Assembly: GCF_030296575.1 (NCBI RefSeq)
Contig: NZ_AP027729.1
Coordinates: 1,798,001-1,862,000 of the forward strand
Direction: 5' to 3'
DNA length: 64,000 nt
DNA from: Paraoerskovia sediminicola
GTDB taxonomy: Bacteria; Actinomycetota; Actinomycetes; Actinomycetales; Cellulomonadaceae
Under the pieces are notes generated by a model that saw nothing but the letters and a program-made list of their open reading frames with translations, did no database searches and was not told the origin of the DNA. Both the position numbers and the translations under genes were made by a program. Shown here in pieces: positions 28,628 through 38,941 of the stretch. How positions within the stretch are numbered: the first letter of the stretch is position 1; each line of letters opens with the position of its first letter.

Positions 28628-28966
28628 ATGAGGGCAAGGGCAGCGTTCGTCATCGGCGGCGCGATCGGCTACGTGCTGGGCACGCGCGACGGGCGGGAGC
28701 GGTTCGAGCAGCTCCGCGCTCGCGCCGACGAGCTGTGGCACAGCGACCGGGTGCAGGACGTCGTCGGGCAGACCCAGGAGAAGGTGAGCAGCGTCGCGAA
28801 GGAGCAGGGCGCGGCACTGAGCCAGAAGGTCTCGGACGTCGCCAAGGAGCAGGGCTCCGCCCTGGTCGACGCAGTCGTCGAGAAGGTGCGGGGCGGCTCG
28901 GGAACGGGGCCGGGCGCCCACCGGGCGGACGACGCCCCCGCCGCGGGAGGCGAGTACCGCATCTGA
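28628..28966 (+). CDS. YtxH-like small membrane-associated protein
   Basis: The 112-residue protein begins MRARAAFVIGGAIGYVLGTR, the short hydrophobic Gly-rich segment typical of YtxH-like proteins. An amphipathic helix with two similar stretches follows (KVSSVAKEQGAALSQ and KVSDVAKEQGSALVD), then a polar tail. ATG 28628 lies after a purine-poor leader. The role in relatives is unclear and linked to envelope stress in Firmicutes; I do not extend that here. Confidence 0.75.
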   Translation: MRARAAFVIGGAIGYVLGTRDGRERFEQLRARADELWHSDRVQDVVGQTQEKVSSVAKEQGAALSQKVSDVAKEQGSALVDAVVEKVRGGSGTGPGAHRADDAPAAGGEYRI

Positions 28967-29010
28967 AGGTCTGGTCAAGAGCACCTCCGTCGGCGGAGGA
29001 TCATGGGCGC

Positions 29011-29811
29011 ATGCGACGCGACGTGACCTCCCACCTGTCCATCGACGTGACCTCGCCCGTCACCCTGGCGTTCGCCGTCGCGGTCGTGGAGGCGAACGAA
29101 GCCGACGAGACCCTGACGATCACCCTGGACGGCGACCCCGTCGTCCCCGAGGAGACGCTCGACGAGCACGGGTCGCGGCTGCACGTCGTCCGGCCCGGCG
29201 TCGGGCGGCTCGTCGTCGACTACCGCGCGACCGTCCTCGACCGTCACCCCGACGCGGTGACTCCCGCGCCGACGACGGCGGAGTGGCTCCGATACCTGCG
29301 ACCGAGCCGCTACGCGGAGTCCGACTCGCTCGCACCGACCGCCGCCGCCGAGTTCTCCGGCCTCAAGGGCGCGGACCTACTTGCCGGGGTCTCCTCGTGG
29401 GTGGGGACCCACCTCGAGTACGTCCCCGGGTCGAGCCTCCCGACGGACGGCGCCGAGCAGACGCTGCTGTCCCGGCAGGGCGTGTGCCGGGACTACGCGC
29501 ACCTCGTCGTGGCGCTGCTGCGCGGCATGGACGTGCCCGCGCGCCTCGCGTCGGTGTACGCGCCGGGCCTCGACCCGATGGACTTCCACGCGGTGGCCGA
29601 GGCCTACGTCGACGGAGGGTGGCACGTGGTCGACGCGACGACCCTCGCGCCCCGCGAGTCGCTCGTGCGCATCGCGACCGGCCGCGACGCCGCGGACACG
29701 GCGTTCATGAGCGTCTACGACGGGTTCGCCGACCTGCAGGAGATCTGGGTGACCGCCGTCGTGGACGAGCTGCCCGAGGACGACGTGCACGCTCTGGTGC
29801 GGCTCGGCTGA
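29011..29811 (+). CDS. Transglutaminase-like cysteine protease-fold protein
   Basis: The 266-residue protein has a catalytic triad of the transglutaminase-like superfamily: Cys in SRQGVCRDYAHLVVALLR, His in LDPMDFHAVAEAYVDGGW and Asp in WHVVDATTLAPRES. An N-terminal beta-rich region (SHLSIDVTSPVTLAFAVAVV) is as in bacterial transglutaminase-like proteins with a BTLCP-type N-domain. There is no signal peptide. The start is ATG 29011; the ATG at 29003 is out of frame. Activity may be peptidase or cross-linking and cannot be told from sequence. Confidence 0.86.
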   Translation: MRRDVTSHLSIDVTSPVTLAFAVAVVEANEADETLTITLDGDPVVPEETLDEHGSRLHVVRPGVGRLVVDYRATVLDRHPDAVTPAPTTAEWLRYLRPSRYAESDSLAPTAAAEFSGLKGADLLAGVSSWVGTHLEYVPGSSLPTDGAEQTLLSRQGVCRDYAHLVVALLRGMDVPARLASVYAPGLDPMDFHAVAEAYVDGGWHVVDATTLAPRESLVRIATGRDAADTAFMSVYDGFADLQEIWVTAVVDELPEDDVHALVRLG

Positions 29812-29865
29812 GTCATGTCGGGGACACTGGACGTCAGCACTGTCCGCCGAGACGAGGAGTCCTAG

Positions 29866-30786
29866 GTGCCCCAGGGAACTGTCCGATGGTTCGACGTCGA
29901 CCGAGGGTTCGGGTTCATCGACCTCGGGAACGACGCCGAGGACCTGTTCGTGCACGCGTCCGAGATCGTCGGCGACGACGGTCCGAAGCAGCTCCGCGAG
30001 GGGCAGGCCGTCGAGTTCGAGGTGGGTGAGGGCGCCCGTGGCCCGCAGGCGCGTCGCGTCCGCGTCACGGGCGACCGTGCCGCCGACGCGCCGCTCGGCG
30101 TGCTCGGCACCGTCACCTGGTACGAGCCCGCCAAGGGCTACGGGTTCGTCACGCCCGAGGACGGCGGTGGCGAGGTCTTCGTGCACAGTTCCGCCATCGT
30201 CGGGGGTGGCGTGATCTCCGAGGGGCAGCGGGTCGCGTTCCTCGTCGTCGACGGGGAGAAGGGGCCGCAGGCGGACCACCTGCTCCCGCTCGGGTCGGAG
30301 CCCGCGCGGCCGGCGTCCGACGGCGCCGACGGCACGGTGTCCTGGTACGAGGACGCGAAGGGCTTCGGGTTCATCGCGCCCGACTCGGGTGGCGCGGACG
30401 TCTTCGTCCACGTGAAGGCTCTCGGGCCGGGGCTGACCGAGCTCGCCGAGGGCGCGCGCGTGACGTACGACGTCGTCGACGGCGACAAGGGGCCGAACGC
30501 CCGGAACGTCCGGCTCGTGGGGCGCTCAGGGGGTGTCCGTGGCGCTGAGCGCGGTCGCCCGAGCCGTCCGTCCGACGGGCCGGTGCGCGGAGGCGAGGGC
30601 ACCGTCGCGCGCTACGACGCCGATCGCGGCTTCGGGTTCATCGCCCCCGACGCCGGAGGCGCGGACCTGTTCGTGCACGTGTCGGTCGTCCGGGGCGTCG
30701 AGGCGCTGGAGGAGGGCGACCGGGTCCGGTACAAGGTGCGACAGAGCGACCGGGGGCCGCAGGCCGACGCCGTCGAGCTGCTCTGA
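29866..30786 (+). CDS. Protein with four tandem cold-shock domains
   Basis: This 306-residue protein binds single-stranded nucleic acid through four cold-shock domains in a row. Each has its RNP1-like motif ([28 protein letters not shown]) and RNP2-like motif (LFVHAS, VFVHSS, VFVHVK, LFVHVS). Each begins with GTV and ends near QARRVR, QADHLL, NARNVR or QADAVEL. Ordinary CspA-type proteins have one domain of about 67 residues. GTG 29866 has GAGGAG 9 bases upstream. The Arg/Gly/Ser-rich linker before the fourth domain may add nucleic-acid contacts. The gene lies just left of the transposon insertion point. Confidence 0.88.
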   Translation: MPQGTVRWFDVDRGFGFIDLGNDAEDLFVHASEIVGDDGPKQLREGQAVEFEVGEGARGPQARRVRVTGDRAADAPLGVLGTVTWYEPAKGYGFVTPEDGGGEVFVHSSAIVGGGVISEGQRVAFLVVDGEKGPQADHLLPLGSEPARPASDGADGTVSWYEDAKGFGFIAPDSGGADVFVHVKALGPGLTELAEGARVTYDVVDGDKGPNARNVRLVGRSGGVRGAERGRPSRPSDGPVRGGEGTVARYDADRGFGFIAPDAGGADLFVHVSVVRGVEALEEGDRVRYKVRQSDRGPQADAVELL

Positions 30787-30830
30787 GCCGGGGGTCCGGC
30801 GGGTCTGAGCGGGCCGGCCACGTCGAGCGT

Positions 30831-30891
30831 CGCGAGAGTGTCGTTCGCGGGGTCGGCGCCCGACGTGGACCCCGCTGACGACACTCTCGCG
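30831..30891. terminator. Long hairpin after the cold-shock gene
   Basis: Two 22-bp arms (30831-30852 and 30870-30891) pair with two mismatches around a 17-base loop. The outer 14 bases, CGCGAGAGTGTCGT, pair perfectly. It begins 45 bases after the cold-shock gene stop. It is probably a terminator, although no T-run follows, and it could serve either strand. The transposon left end begins 71 bp further right. Confidence 0.6.
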
Positions 30892-30957
30892 GGGATTCGC
30901 ACGCGCCCGGGAGCAGGCCCGCGCGCCTACGCGGCCCTCGCGCCGCCGTCCGACACG

Positions 30958-30962
30958 ACATC
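30958..30962. repeat. Left target-site duplication ACATC
   Basis: The five bases ACATC abut the left terminal repeat and occur again directly after the right terminal repeat at 49340-49344. A 5-bp duplication is the size made by Tn7-family transposition. Confidence 0.93.
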
Positions 30963-31028
30963 TGTAGGTTCGCGCGGAACCTGACGGACGGGCAGGGCTG
31001 TGAACTGCGGTTTCGCAACAGCGTGTCG
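30963..31028. repeat. Transposon left end: terminal repeat and TnsB-type binding site
   Basis: The terminal TGTAGGTTCGCGC (30963-30975) is followed at 31007-31028 by GCGGTTTCGCAACAGCGTGT plus CG. The core of this site matches the right-end repeats: GTTTCGCAACAGCGTGTCG against GTTTCGCATTAGCGTGTCG, 17 of 19 bases. A weaker, partial resemblance (CTAAGGTGGCG) occurs near 31050. These are expected TnsB sites; binding is inferred. Confidence 0.75.
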
Positions 31029-31160
31029 TAGCCGGATTCTCACTAAGGTGGCGGAATCCTCGGCCCAGCATCGCAGCCTACGGGCTCGCTGTCGGCGGCC
31101 GCTCGATCCGGGCGGACATGCTCGTCGGGCGCTGTGGGAGGCAAGCCCTACGATCCGGCC

Positions 31161-34100
31161 ATGACGACCGCAGCAAAGCAAGGGACGAACCAGCGCGCGG
31201 TATCGGAGCCCGTGACGTTGCGCAGCCTTGGCGCGCGCTACGACCCGCAGCACCATGGCGTATACGTGACGGCGCTACAGACTGCGATCGACTCCGAACC
31301 TTCGATGCGGAACATCGCGCTGACCGGGGCGTACGGCACGGGTAAGAGCAGCGTGTTGAGCCAGATCGCGGACCTGTACGAAGACCGTGTGCTCGAACTT
31401 TCGCTATCGACAGTCGGCCCGGACATCGATGAGACGGACCGGGCACCAGGCGATGCCACGGCGTCTTATGTCAAGACGTTGCGCATCCAGAAGGAGATAG
31501 TCAAGCAGATCCTGTACCGGGACGCGCCCGCGCGCACCCGCGGTTCACGGTTCCGGCGTATCGCGCGGTTCCAGATTTGGCGCGAGCTCGGCGTCGGGTT
31601 CGGTGTCGGTGTGGTGGTGCTGGGCCTACTGTTCCTGAGCGGCCTCAGCAAGCCCCTCGTCGCGGTCGCCACCGACAACACGGCCTTGACGGTCCTGGCC
31701 TACCTCGCGCTGCTACTCGTCCTAGCCAGCGTGGTCGTGATCGTTCGGTGGGCAACGCACAACCGAGTGTTCCTGGAGAAGTTGAGCGCAGGCCCGGCGA
31801 CGGTGTCGTTGGCCACGACGCAGCCGACGAGCTACTTCGATCAGTACATGGACGAAATCGTCTACTACTTCGAGCAAAGCGGTCGCGACATCGTGATCTT
31901 CGAGGACATCGACCGCTTCGATGAGGCGCACATCTTCGAGACGCTGCGGGCGTTGAACACGCTGCTGAACGGTGCTGAGCAGGTTCGCTACAGGCGAGGG
32001 CACTCACGCCGCCAGCAGCGCAGACGCGCGAAGAACAATCGGCGCAAGCACATGACCACGGAACTCCCCCGACCCCAGACGTGAAGTTCATCTACGCCCT
32101 GCGCGACAGCGTTTTCGAGAGACTCGGCACGGCCCAGGACACGGGACTGGACGACGCGGCCGAGCAGGAGGTCAAGCGCGCGAACCGAACGAAGTTCTTC
32201 GACCTTGTGATCCCCATGGTCCCGTTCATCACACATCGCAACGCCCGAGATTTGATGGTCGAGGAGATGGCGGGCACGGGTGTTTCGCCTGAGCTCACGG
32301 ACCTGGCGGCGAGGCACGTGGCGGACAAGCGCTTGATCGTGAACATGCGCAACGAGTACGACGTGTTCGCAGACCGGTTGCTCGGCCGGCCGAGCACGGT
32401 ACCGGGTCTGGATGAGGACCGTCTGTTCGCGATGATCTTGTACAAGAGCGTACACATGGGTGACTTCGAGGCGATCCGGTTCGGCACGAGCAAACTCGAC
32501 CTGCTCCACACCCACTGGCAGGACCTGATCGAGACGTGCGTCGACGCCCTGACCGGCCGATCTCAGGCGCTGGCGCAGCAACTTGCGGACCTGGACGCGG
32601 TGGCCGCCCGCAGCGAGCGGCTGGGGGCACGACTTTGGCACGTCTGCCTCGCAGGTGTACCTCGAGCGAACCAGGTGCAGATCGTCGTTCGAGGGAATGC
32701 GTACGACTTTGAGGGCGTGAAGACGCCGGCGTTCTGGCGATCGGTAATCAAGGGCCAGCAGACCGTCGAGTTCCGCAACTCAAGATACTCGTTTTCGCAC
32801 GCGATGAAATTCGAAGAGTTACAACTAGTCCTGGGCGAAGGCCTGGACGCGGAGCGGTGGACTCGTCAGGACCGCGCTCAGCTTATGCGGAAGCAGGCCG
32901 CGATTCCCGCAAAGCTCATGTTCCTGCGACACCACTCCTGGCAGGAGATCTATGCCCGCCCCGAGTTCACGGCCGAAATTGACCCTGAACATGGACCGGA
33001 ATCTTTCCGTGGGCTAACTGACCGCCTGCTCGGGTCCGATCTGGCACGCGATCTTGTCGCGGGCGGGTTCGTGAATGACTACTTTGCCCTTTACATTTCG
33101 ATGTACTACGGACGCCACCTGCGCCGGGACGCGTTGAACTTCATCGTCCACGCCTTGGACCAGGGTGAGCCGAGCCTGCTGTACCCACTCGATGACGAGG
33201 ACGTAGAGGCGATCTTGCGGGACAAGGGTGAAGGCGTCTTGCGTGACCGGCGGATCTACAACGTCGCAGTCATGGACCACCTACTGCAGATCGACGACGA
33301 GCGCACCGATGTTCACATTTTGCAGGTTGCGACTTGGGGCGCACCGGAGCGACGTTTCGCAGCCCGTTACCTGGCCAGTGGAAATTCGCCCGTCGCATTC
33401 GTCGCGGCACTTGCGCCTTATTGCACGGTAATTTTTCCGTACCTCCTGGGCGAGTCCATTGAAGTTAAGGATGGGCTGCGAGTCCGGTTGGTCGACGCAG
33501 CGCTGGGGCACCTGGGCGCAAACCAGGAGTATGAGTGGGATGAGGTCGTCGTAGATTTCATGCTTGCCCACTACGACAGGTTCGACACCCTAACGGACGC
33601 GGCAACACTAGCTGAGGCGACCGCAAGGGCGATGGATTTCATTGCATCGATGAAGGTCGAGTTGCCCGACCTGGTGGGTCTGAACCTCGCTGCGCGCCAA
33701 GCGGCGGCCGACGAGGGCACGTACCAGGTAAACGCGAGGAACTTGCAATTTCTGGCTGATCGCGATTCCATCGCTTTAGACGTGCTCTTTGCCGCCGATA
33801 CGCGGATCTACGACACCGTTGTCGAGCGCCTGGACGACTACCTCGACGTCGTCCATGGAGCACACCCCAGCCAACACACCGTGGACGGCGCCGATCGCCT
33901 AGCACCCGTGCTCAGCAGACTTCATTCCAATCCTGACAGTCTCGATAGCATGTTGGACCTGGACCGCGTGGTGCACCTGGCCGCACCCGAAGCGCGGGTG
34001 CCGACCATCACCGATGCACCCGCTGTCGCATGGCCCGTACTGGTCTCCGAGTGCCGGACCGATCCCAGCGCGGCGAACCTCATCGCGTACCTGGACCAGC

Positions 34101-34912
34101 CTCGGATACTGGACGAGAACGTGGGCCGTCTGCTCAAGGACGTCGAATCGTTCGTGCCGGGTGTTCCGGTTGATCCGAGCGACCGCCGGCGGTTAGCAGT
34201 ATCCGTGATCAACGCCAGTGAGCACCTGCCTTCGCCGACCCAGCGCACACACCTGGCGGTCAGTCTGGACTTAGAGGACTATCTCGACGTCGCCGAGTTG
34301 GAGCCCCAGGTCGGCCTACTGGCTGGACTGCTTATCGAGGCCGACATCATCGAGGACGAGGCCGCGACCTTCATCGGGCCGTTCCTCGACGATTGGTCCG
34401 CGCGCGAGCACGCCATCACGAAGTCCGCGGCCTTCTCGACTTTTCTCGACCCTCAGGTACTACCCGCTAAGCACCTCGCGCCATTCTTCACGAGCACCCG
34501 CATCGACCCGGCGCTCAAGACGGCGGTGCTTGAACGGCTGGGTGAGTTCCTGCCGGTCGATGCGCGAGACGCCGCGAACGCTGCCGGTCGCCATGCGCTC
34601 GCGCGTCGCGTCGAACTAGGATTCGAACATCTACAGGCATTGCACGCCGGAGCAGCCGACACGGCGATCATGGTTGAGCTCATCTCAAGAGGTGCGAGCC
34701 TTTCGGACGACGAACTGCGCGGGTCGCTGCGCCCGATGGGCACCCCTTACGCGAGTATCGCCGACCCTGGCACCTCGCGCCCTCTGCTACCGCACGATGA
34801 GGCGCACCGCACGATCGCGGCCCGGCTCCAGGCAGCGGGCGTGGTCAGCAAAGTCGTCGAGGAGAAGGGCGGCCTACGGTTGTCGTTGTTCCGCTCGGTT
34901 CAGCACCGGTAG
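31161..34912 (+). CDS. YobI-like membrane P-loop NTPase, frameshifted as given
   Basis: This is a large NTPase of about 1,250 residues in the transposon cargo. The N-part shows Walker A in NIALTGAYGTGKSSVLSQIA (about residue 60), two transmembrane segments (VGFGVGVVVLGLLFLSGL and VLAYLALLLVLASVVVIVRW), and Walker B in SGRDIVIFEDIDRFDEAHIF. The frame is lost at 32066-32070. Adding one C to CCCCC joins TTELPP to TPDVKFIYALRDSVFERLG, the typical continuation. The long C-terminal part is helical with no motif I know. YobI-like NTPases occur in prophages and defence islands; a defence role is plausible but unproven. Codon use is less GC-rich than the flanks. No strong ribosome-binding site is seen before ATG 31161. 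Confidence 0.8.
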
Positions 34913-34967
34913 TGGGGACCGACGTTTGCGCTTGCCAGCGGCCCGCACGTTGCCGTTTACCGCGCGG

Positions 34968-35405
34968 TCATGGTGCGGGTGGCCACTCCCGCGGGCGGGA
35001 GGTGGCGGCTTCATGCAGTCGAGACCGGACTGCCCGTGCTGACGGCTTGTCGTCGAGGTGACGGTAGTCGAGGTAGGTGTGCCCCGTAGGTAGCGCGGCG
35101 TCCCCGACGGAGTCATCAACCGCGCGGGTTCCGGCTGCCGTGATCTCGGAGAGGCTGACGCCCCAGGTGCCTGCTGTGTTTCCACCGCGTGCTAAGCGCT
35201 CCTCGTAGGCGAGCTGGGCACTGGCCTTCTCCGATCGTGCACCTGAGAGCTTGCCGTTGTCCCCGGTCGACTCCCGGAACATCTGGACCGACGGGACGCC
35301 GCCATCGAGGTAGTTGGGGTGGCACTGCCGCCAGTAGAACTCGTCGAGCTGGTCGAGTTCGGTCTCGTGTGGTTCGAGTGGCACGAATTGGTTCGTCTCG
35401 GTCAT
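34968..35405 (-). CDS. 145-aa protein of unknown function, last gene of the type I R-M operon
   Basis: The start overlaps the hsdR stop (ATGA at 35402-35405), so it is translated as part of the restriction operon. The central part reads FYWRQCHPNYLDGGVPSVQM, FRESTGDNGKLSGARSEKAS and GTWGVSLSEITAAGTRAVDD. From memory this resembles a group of small uncharacterised bacterial proteins with an (R)QxHP...FRPTxxDxxxLS pattern, but I know no function for them. It has no signal peptide or membrane segment. A modulator or partner of the restriction complex, or an independent toxin or immunity factor, would fit the position. Confidence 0.7.
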   Translation of the reverse strand: MTETNQFVPLEPHETELDQLDEFYWRQCHPNYLDGGVPSVQMFRESTGDNGKLSGARSEKASAQLAYEERLARGGNTAGTWGVSLSEITAAGTRAVDDSVGDAALPTGHTYLDYRHLDDKPSARAVRSRLHEAATSRPREWPPAP

Positions 35406-38400
35406 GACGCACCGTCGAGCATCTCGGAGACGACACGAGCGGTTGCGTAAGTGTCGACCTGCCACATTGTGTCCTCGCTGCCGTCGGTGTTCAGCACGAA
35501 GATCTCCTGGACGCGGTCGAAGATAGTGACTTCAACCCGCGATCCTGGTCCGTGCCACTCGAGTTGTACGCCGCCAGCTGGAGTTGGATAGATCCGCGGC
35601 AGCGAGACGTGAAACTCGGTGAGCGCCGAAAGGAGCGCGCGAGCGGCTTGGAGGGACTCACTATCGATCGGCGATCCTTCGCCGTCGAGCCATCCCGCGG
35701 GCAGCGCAGCCAGTTCCGCCAGTCGCTCGGTGCCCGGAGATGCCGCAGCAGAAGTGGTTGGCGCCTGGGGCACGCTCAGGACCGCCGCGTGGATCATGGC
35801 TCCGATCTCGGTGATGATCCTGTCGGCGTCGGCGTGGCCGGAGGCGATGTAGTCGGCGATGGCGTTGTGGGAGTGCTGGTTGGAGAAGACTGCGTCGATG
35901 ACGGCGTCGGGCAGGTCGGGTGATTCGAGGAACTGGGCGCGGGAGTTCGCTTTGGCTTGGTCGACGAGGGCTTCGTCCTCAAGGAGGACAGCGCCGAGGG
36001 TGTCGACGAAGCCTTCGACCTGGCTTCGGGAGAACTCGGAGCCGAACAGGTCGTTGAGGCGGTCGATGACGGCCTGGAACGCGACAAGCACAGGGTCGGG
36101 GGTGGAGCCGGAGCCGGCGGCGACGACGCCTCGTAGTCCGGTGCCGTCCCCGAGGGTGATGTCGAGCTGTTCGCCCTTGGTGTACTTGATCTTCTTGAGC
36201 ACGACGTCGGACAGGTCGATCTCCGCGGTCTCCGACGGTGAGCGGAGGTAGCGCTCGAGCAGGCGCAGGAAGATTGCGCGTTTCTCGAGCTGGGTGTCGG
36301 CGTAGTCGACGACCTGGCTCATGAAGTCGTAGAGGCGCACGAACGTGGCGACGTCCTTGCGGAACTGGTCCAGGGCCTCGACCTCGGCGGTGTCGTCGCG
36401 CTTGAGGGCGTCGGTGTACCGCTTGGCGTACTCGTCGCGGGCTGGCTTGATGGTCGCTGCGAGGGCGTTGTTCCCGGCACGGCTGATCCACGCCTGTGTG
36501 CAGGCGTCGACCTGGGCGTCGGTGAAGATGGCGGCCTGGTCGAGCTTGGCGGAGATGTCGTGGACGATGTTCGGGTCGGTCGTCGTCTCCAGGCGCGCGT
36601 CGGTGTAGTACGGCTCGAACGACGCTCGGATCTCCTCGGGGTCGTTGACGAAGTCCAGGACGAACGTGACGTCCTTGCGCTCGCCCGACGGCGCCCGGTA
36701 GGTGCGGTTCAAGCGGGACAGGGTCTGCACGGCCAGGACGCCGGAGAGGCGCTTGTCGACGTACATGGCGCACAGCAGCGGCTGGTCGAACCCGGTTTGG
36801 AACTTGTTGGCCACGAGCATGACCTTGTACTGCGGGCCGGCGAACGCCGAGGCGATCTGCGTGCCGACCTTGGTGGGGTTCATCGAGGTCTCGGTGAACG
36901 GCTCAGGCCCGGTCTCGGGGTCGTCCACCGACCCGGAGAACGCGACCAGCGTGCCGATGTCGGTGTACCCGTGCTTGGCGATGTAGGCGTCGATCTCGGT
37001 CTTGTAGCGGACGGCGGCCTTGCGGGAGTCGGTGACGACCATCGCCTTGGCGTGCCCGTCGAGCAGGTGGGCGACGTTCTGGCGGAAGTGCTCGACGATG
37101 ATGGCGCACTTCTGGGCGATGTTCGTCGGATGCAGCTTGACCCACCGCATCAGGCCCTTGGTCGCGACCGCCTTGTCGACCAGCAGGTCCTCCAGCGCGT
37201 CCTCCGGCTCACTCGCGCCCCGTGGGCGGGCGTCGGCGGTCTCGGGTCCGACGGCGGTCTTGCGGGCGATCTCGAACGCGGTGTCGTAGGTCTGGTAGCC
37301 GCGCAGGACGTCGAGGATGAACTCCTCCTCGATGGCCTGCTTCATCGTGTAGGTGTGGAACGGGTGCGGGATGCCGTCCGCGTCCGGGGTGCCGAAAAGC
37401 TCGAGGGTCTTGGCCTTTGGGGTCGCGGTGAACGCGAAGAACGACACGTTCGGCGTCGTGGCCCTCGCGGCCATCTGCGCGGCGAGCTGGTCCTCCACGG
37501 ACACTTCTCCGCCGTCGTCCAGGTCCGCGCGCTCGGCATCGGAGAGGATCTCGCGGATCTTGCCCGCCGTGGCACCTGACTGCGAGGAGTGCGCTTCGTC
37601 GGCGATGACGGCGAACTTCTTGCCCGCCAGGCCCTGGTTCTGCGCGATGGCTTCCATCGCGAACGGGAACGTCTGCAACGTGACGACCACGATGAGCTTG
37701 CCGCCCGTGAGGGCCTGCGCCAGTGCACCGGACTTGGAGCCGTGCTTGCGGGCCTCGACGTCGTCGACCGTGGTGATGATGCCCTCGCCCGACGCCGAGC
37801 CCGTGTCCGCGGCGTCGATCTGCCGCACCGCGGCCTGGAGCTGGTCGTCCAGCACGGTGCGGTCGGTGACCACAATGACGGTGTCGAACACTTTGTTGTC
37901 GTGCTCGTCGAACAGGCGGGCCAGCCGGTGCGCTGTCCATGCGATCGAGTGTGTCTTGCCCGACCCGGCCGAGTGCTGGATCAGGTACTTCTGCCCCGGC
38001 CCGTGCTCACGGGCGTGCGTCACCATCTGGGTGACGGCCTCCCACTGGTGGAAGCGGGGGAAAAGCAGCGTGGTGGACTTCTCCACCGCGCCGGTGATCG
38101 GGTCGCGGCGGTCGCGGGTCTCGACGTGGCAGAACTTGCCCAGGATCATCAGCCAGTTGTCCCGGTCGAGGACCTTCTCCCACAGGTACGACGTCGCCGA
38201 CCCGGCCGGGTTCGCAGCGTTGCCCTTGCCGCCGTGCCCGTCGCCAGCGTTGAACGGCAGGAAGTACGTCTTGGGACCCGCCAGCTTCGTGGTCATCCAG
38301 ACTTCCTCGTTGGACACCGCGAAGTGCACCAACGCCCGGCTGCCGAACCCCAGCAGCGGCTGCACGTGCCCGCCGGGATCCTTCGGGGCGCGAGCCGTCT

Positions 38401-38941
38401 TGTACTGCTCCTTCGCGTCATCCACCGACTGGGTGAAGTCCGTCTTGAGCTCCAGGGTCGCCACCGGCAGACCGTTGACGAACAGCACCAGGTCGATCGA
38501 CCGGGAGTCCTTCGTGGAGAAGTGCACCTGCCGCACCACCCGCACACGGTTAGCCGCATAGGCCGCCGTTGTCGTCGCGTTCAAGGTCGTGGCCGGCTTG
38601 AACTGGCACATCCGCAGCGACGACGAGACGTGCTTGAATCCGCGCCGCAGCACGTTCAGCGTCCCGCCACCCTGCGCGACATCCGTGTCCAGCACCTTGC
38701 ACAGGCGGTCCAGCAGCGCAGCACGCGCCTTCGGCTCCTGCGATGTGCCCGCCTTGATCGCCTTGGCGAACTCGGCCGGCTGCGTCGCCTCCAACCACGC
38801 GAACACGTCGTCCGGGATTAGCGCCCGCTCGGCGTCGTACACAGCGCCCAGCTCGTGGTCCGACGGCGAGTACAACCAGCCATTCGCCTCCAGGTGAGCG
38901 CACAGCTCCGCCTCGAACGACGCCTCTTGGTAGTTCGCCAT
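35402..38941 (-). CDS. hsdR: Type I restriction endonuclease, R subunit
   Basis: This motor and nuclease subunit translocates and cuts unmodified DNA. The 1,179-residue protein has an N-terminal PD-(D/E)xK nuclease (DLVLFVNGLPVATLELK, catalytic Asp, Glu and Lys at about residues 148-163). A superfamily 2 helicase follows, with Walker A HSAGSGKTHS (about 325), the DEAH-type box IADEAHSSQ (about 447), SFFAFTATPKAKTLELFGT and a C-terminal helicase domain (MLVANKFQTGFDQPLLCAMY, LSRLNRTY). The C-terminal part binds HsdM. The start is set at ATG 38941 overlapping the hsdS stop; GTG 38944 is an alternative. Length and motifs are complete, so it appears functional. Confidence 0.94.
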   Translation of the reverse strand: MANYQEASFEAELCAHLEANGWLYSPSDHELGAVYDAERALIPDDVFAWLEATQPAEFAKAIKAGTSQEPKARAALLDRLCKVLDTDVAQGGGTLNVLRRGFKHVSSSLRMCQFKPATTLNATTTAAYAANRVRVVRQVHFSTKDSRSIDLVLFVNGLPVATLELKTDFTQSVDDAKEQYKTARAPKDPGGHVQPLLGFGSRALVHFAVSNEEVWMTTKLAGPKTYFLPFNAGDGHGGKGNAANPAGSATSYLWEKVLDRDNWLMILGKFCHVETRDRRDPITGAVEKSTTLLFPRFHQWEAVTQMVTHAREHGPGQKYLIQHSAGSGKTHSIAWTAHRLARLFDEHDNKVFDTVIVVTDRTVLDDQLQAAVRQIDAADTGSASGEGIITTVDDVEARKHGSKSGALAQALTGGKLIVVVTLQTFPFAMEAIAQNQGLAGKKFAVIADEAHSSQSGATAGKIREILSDAERADLDDGGEVSVEDQLAAQMAARATTPNVSFFAFTATPKAKTLELFGTPDADGIPHPFHTYTMKQAIEEEFILDVLRGYQTYDTAFEIARKTAVGPETADARPRGASEPEDALEDLLVDKAVATKGLMRWVKLHPTNIAQKCAIIVEHFRQNVAHLLDGHAKAMVVTDSRKAAVRYKTEIDAYIAKHGYTDIGTLVAFSGSVDDPETGPEPFTETSMNPTKVGTQIASAFAGPQYKVMLVANKFQTGFDQPLLCAMYVDKRLSGVLAVQTLSRLNRTYRAPSGERKDVTFVLDFVNDPEEIRASFEPYYTDARLETTTDPNIVHDISAKLDQAAIFTDAQVDACTQAWISRAGNNALAATIKPARDEYAKRYTDALKRDDTAEVEALDQFRKDVATFVRLYDFMSQVVDYADTQLEKRAIFLRLLERYLRSPSETAEIDLSDVVLKKIKYTKGEQLDITLGDGTGLRGVVAAGSGSTPDPVLVAFQAVIDRLNDLFGSEFSRSQVEGFVDTLGAVLLEDEALVDQAKANSRAQFLESPDLPDAVIDAVFSNQHSHNAIADYIASGHADADRIITEIGAMIHAAVLSVPQAPTTSAAASPGTERLAELAALPAGWLDGEGSPIDSESLQAARALLSALTEFHVSLPRIYPTPAGGVQLEWHGPGSRVEVTIFDRVQEIFVLNTDGSEDTMWQVDTYATARVVSEMLDGAS

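Noticed and set aside
30831-30891. The long hairpin as the true transposon end
   Set aside because: The 13-bp repeats with matching 5-bp duplications fix the end at 30963; the hairpin lies outside it.
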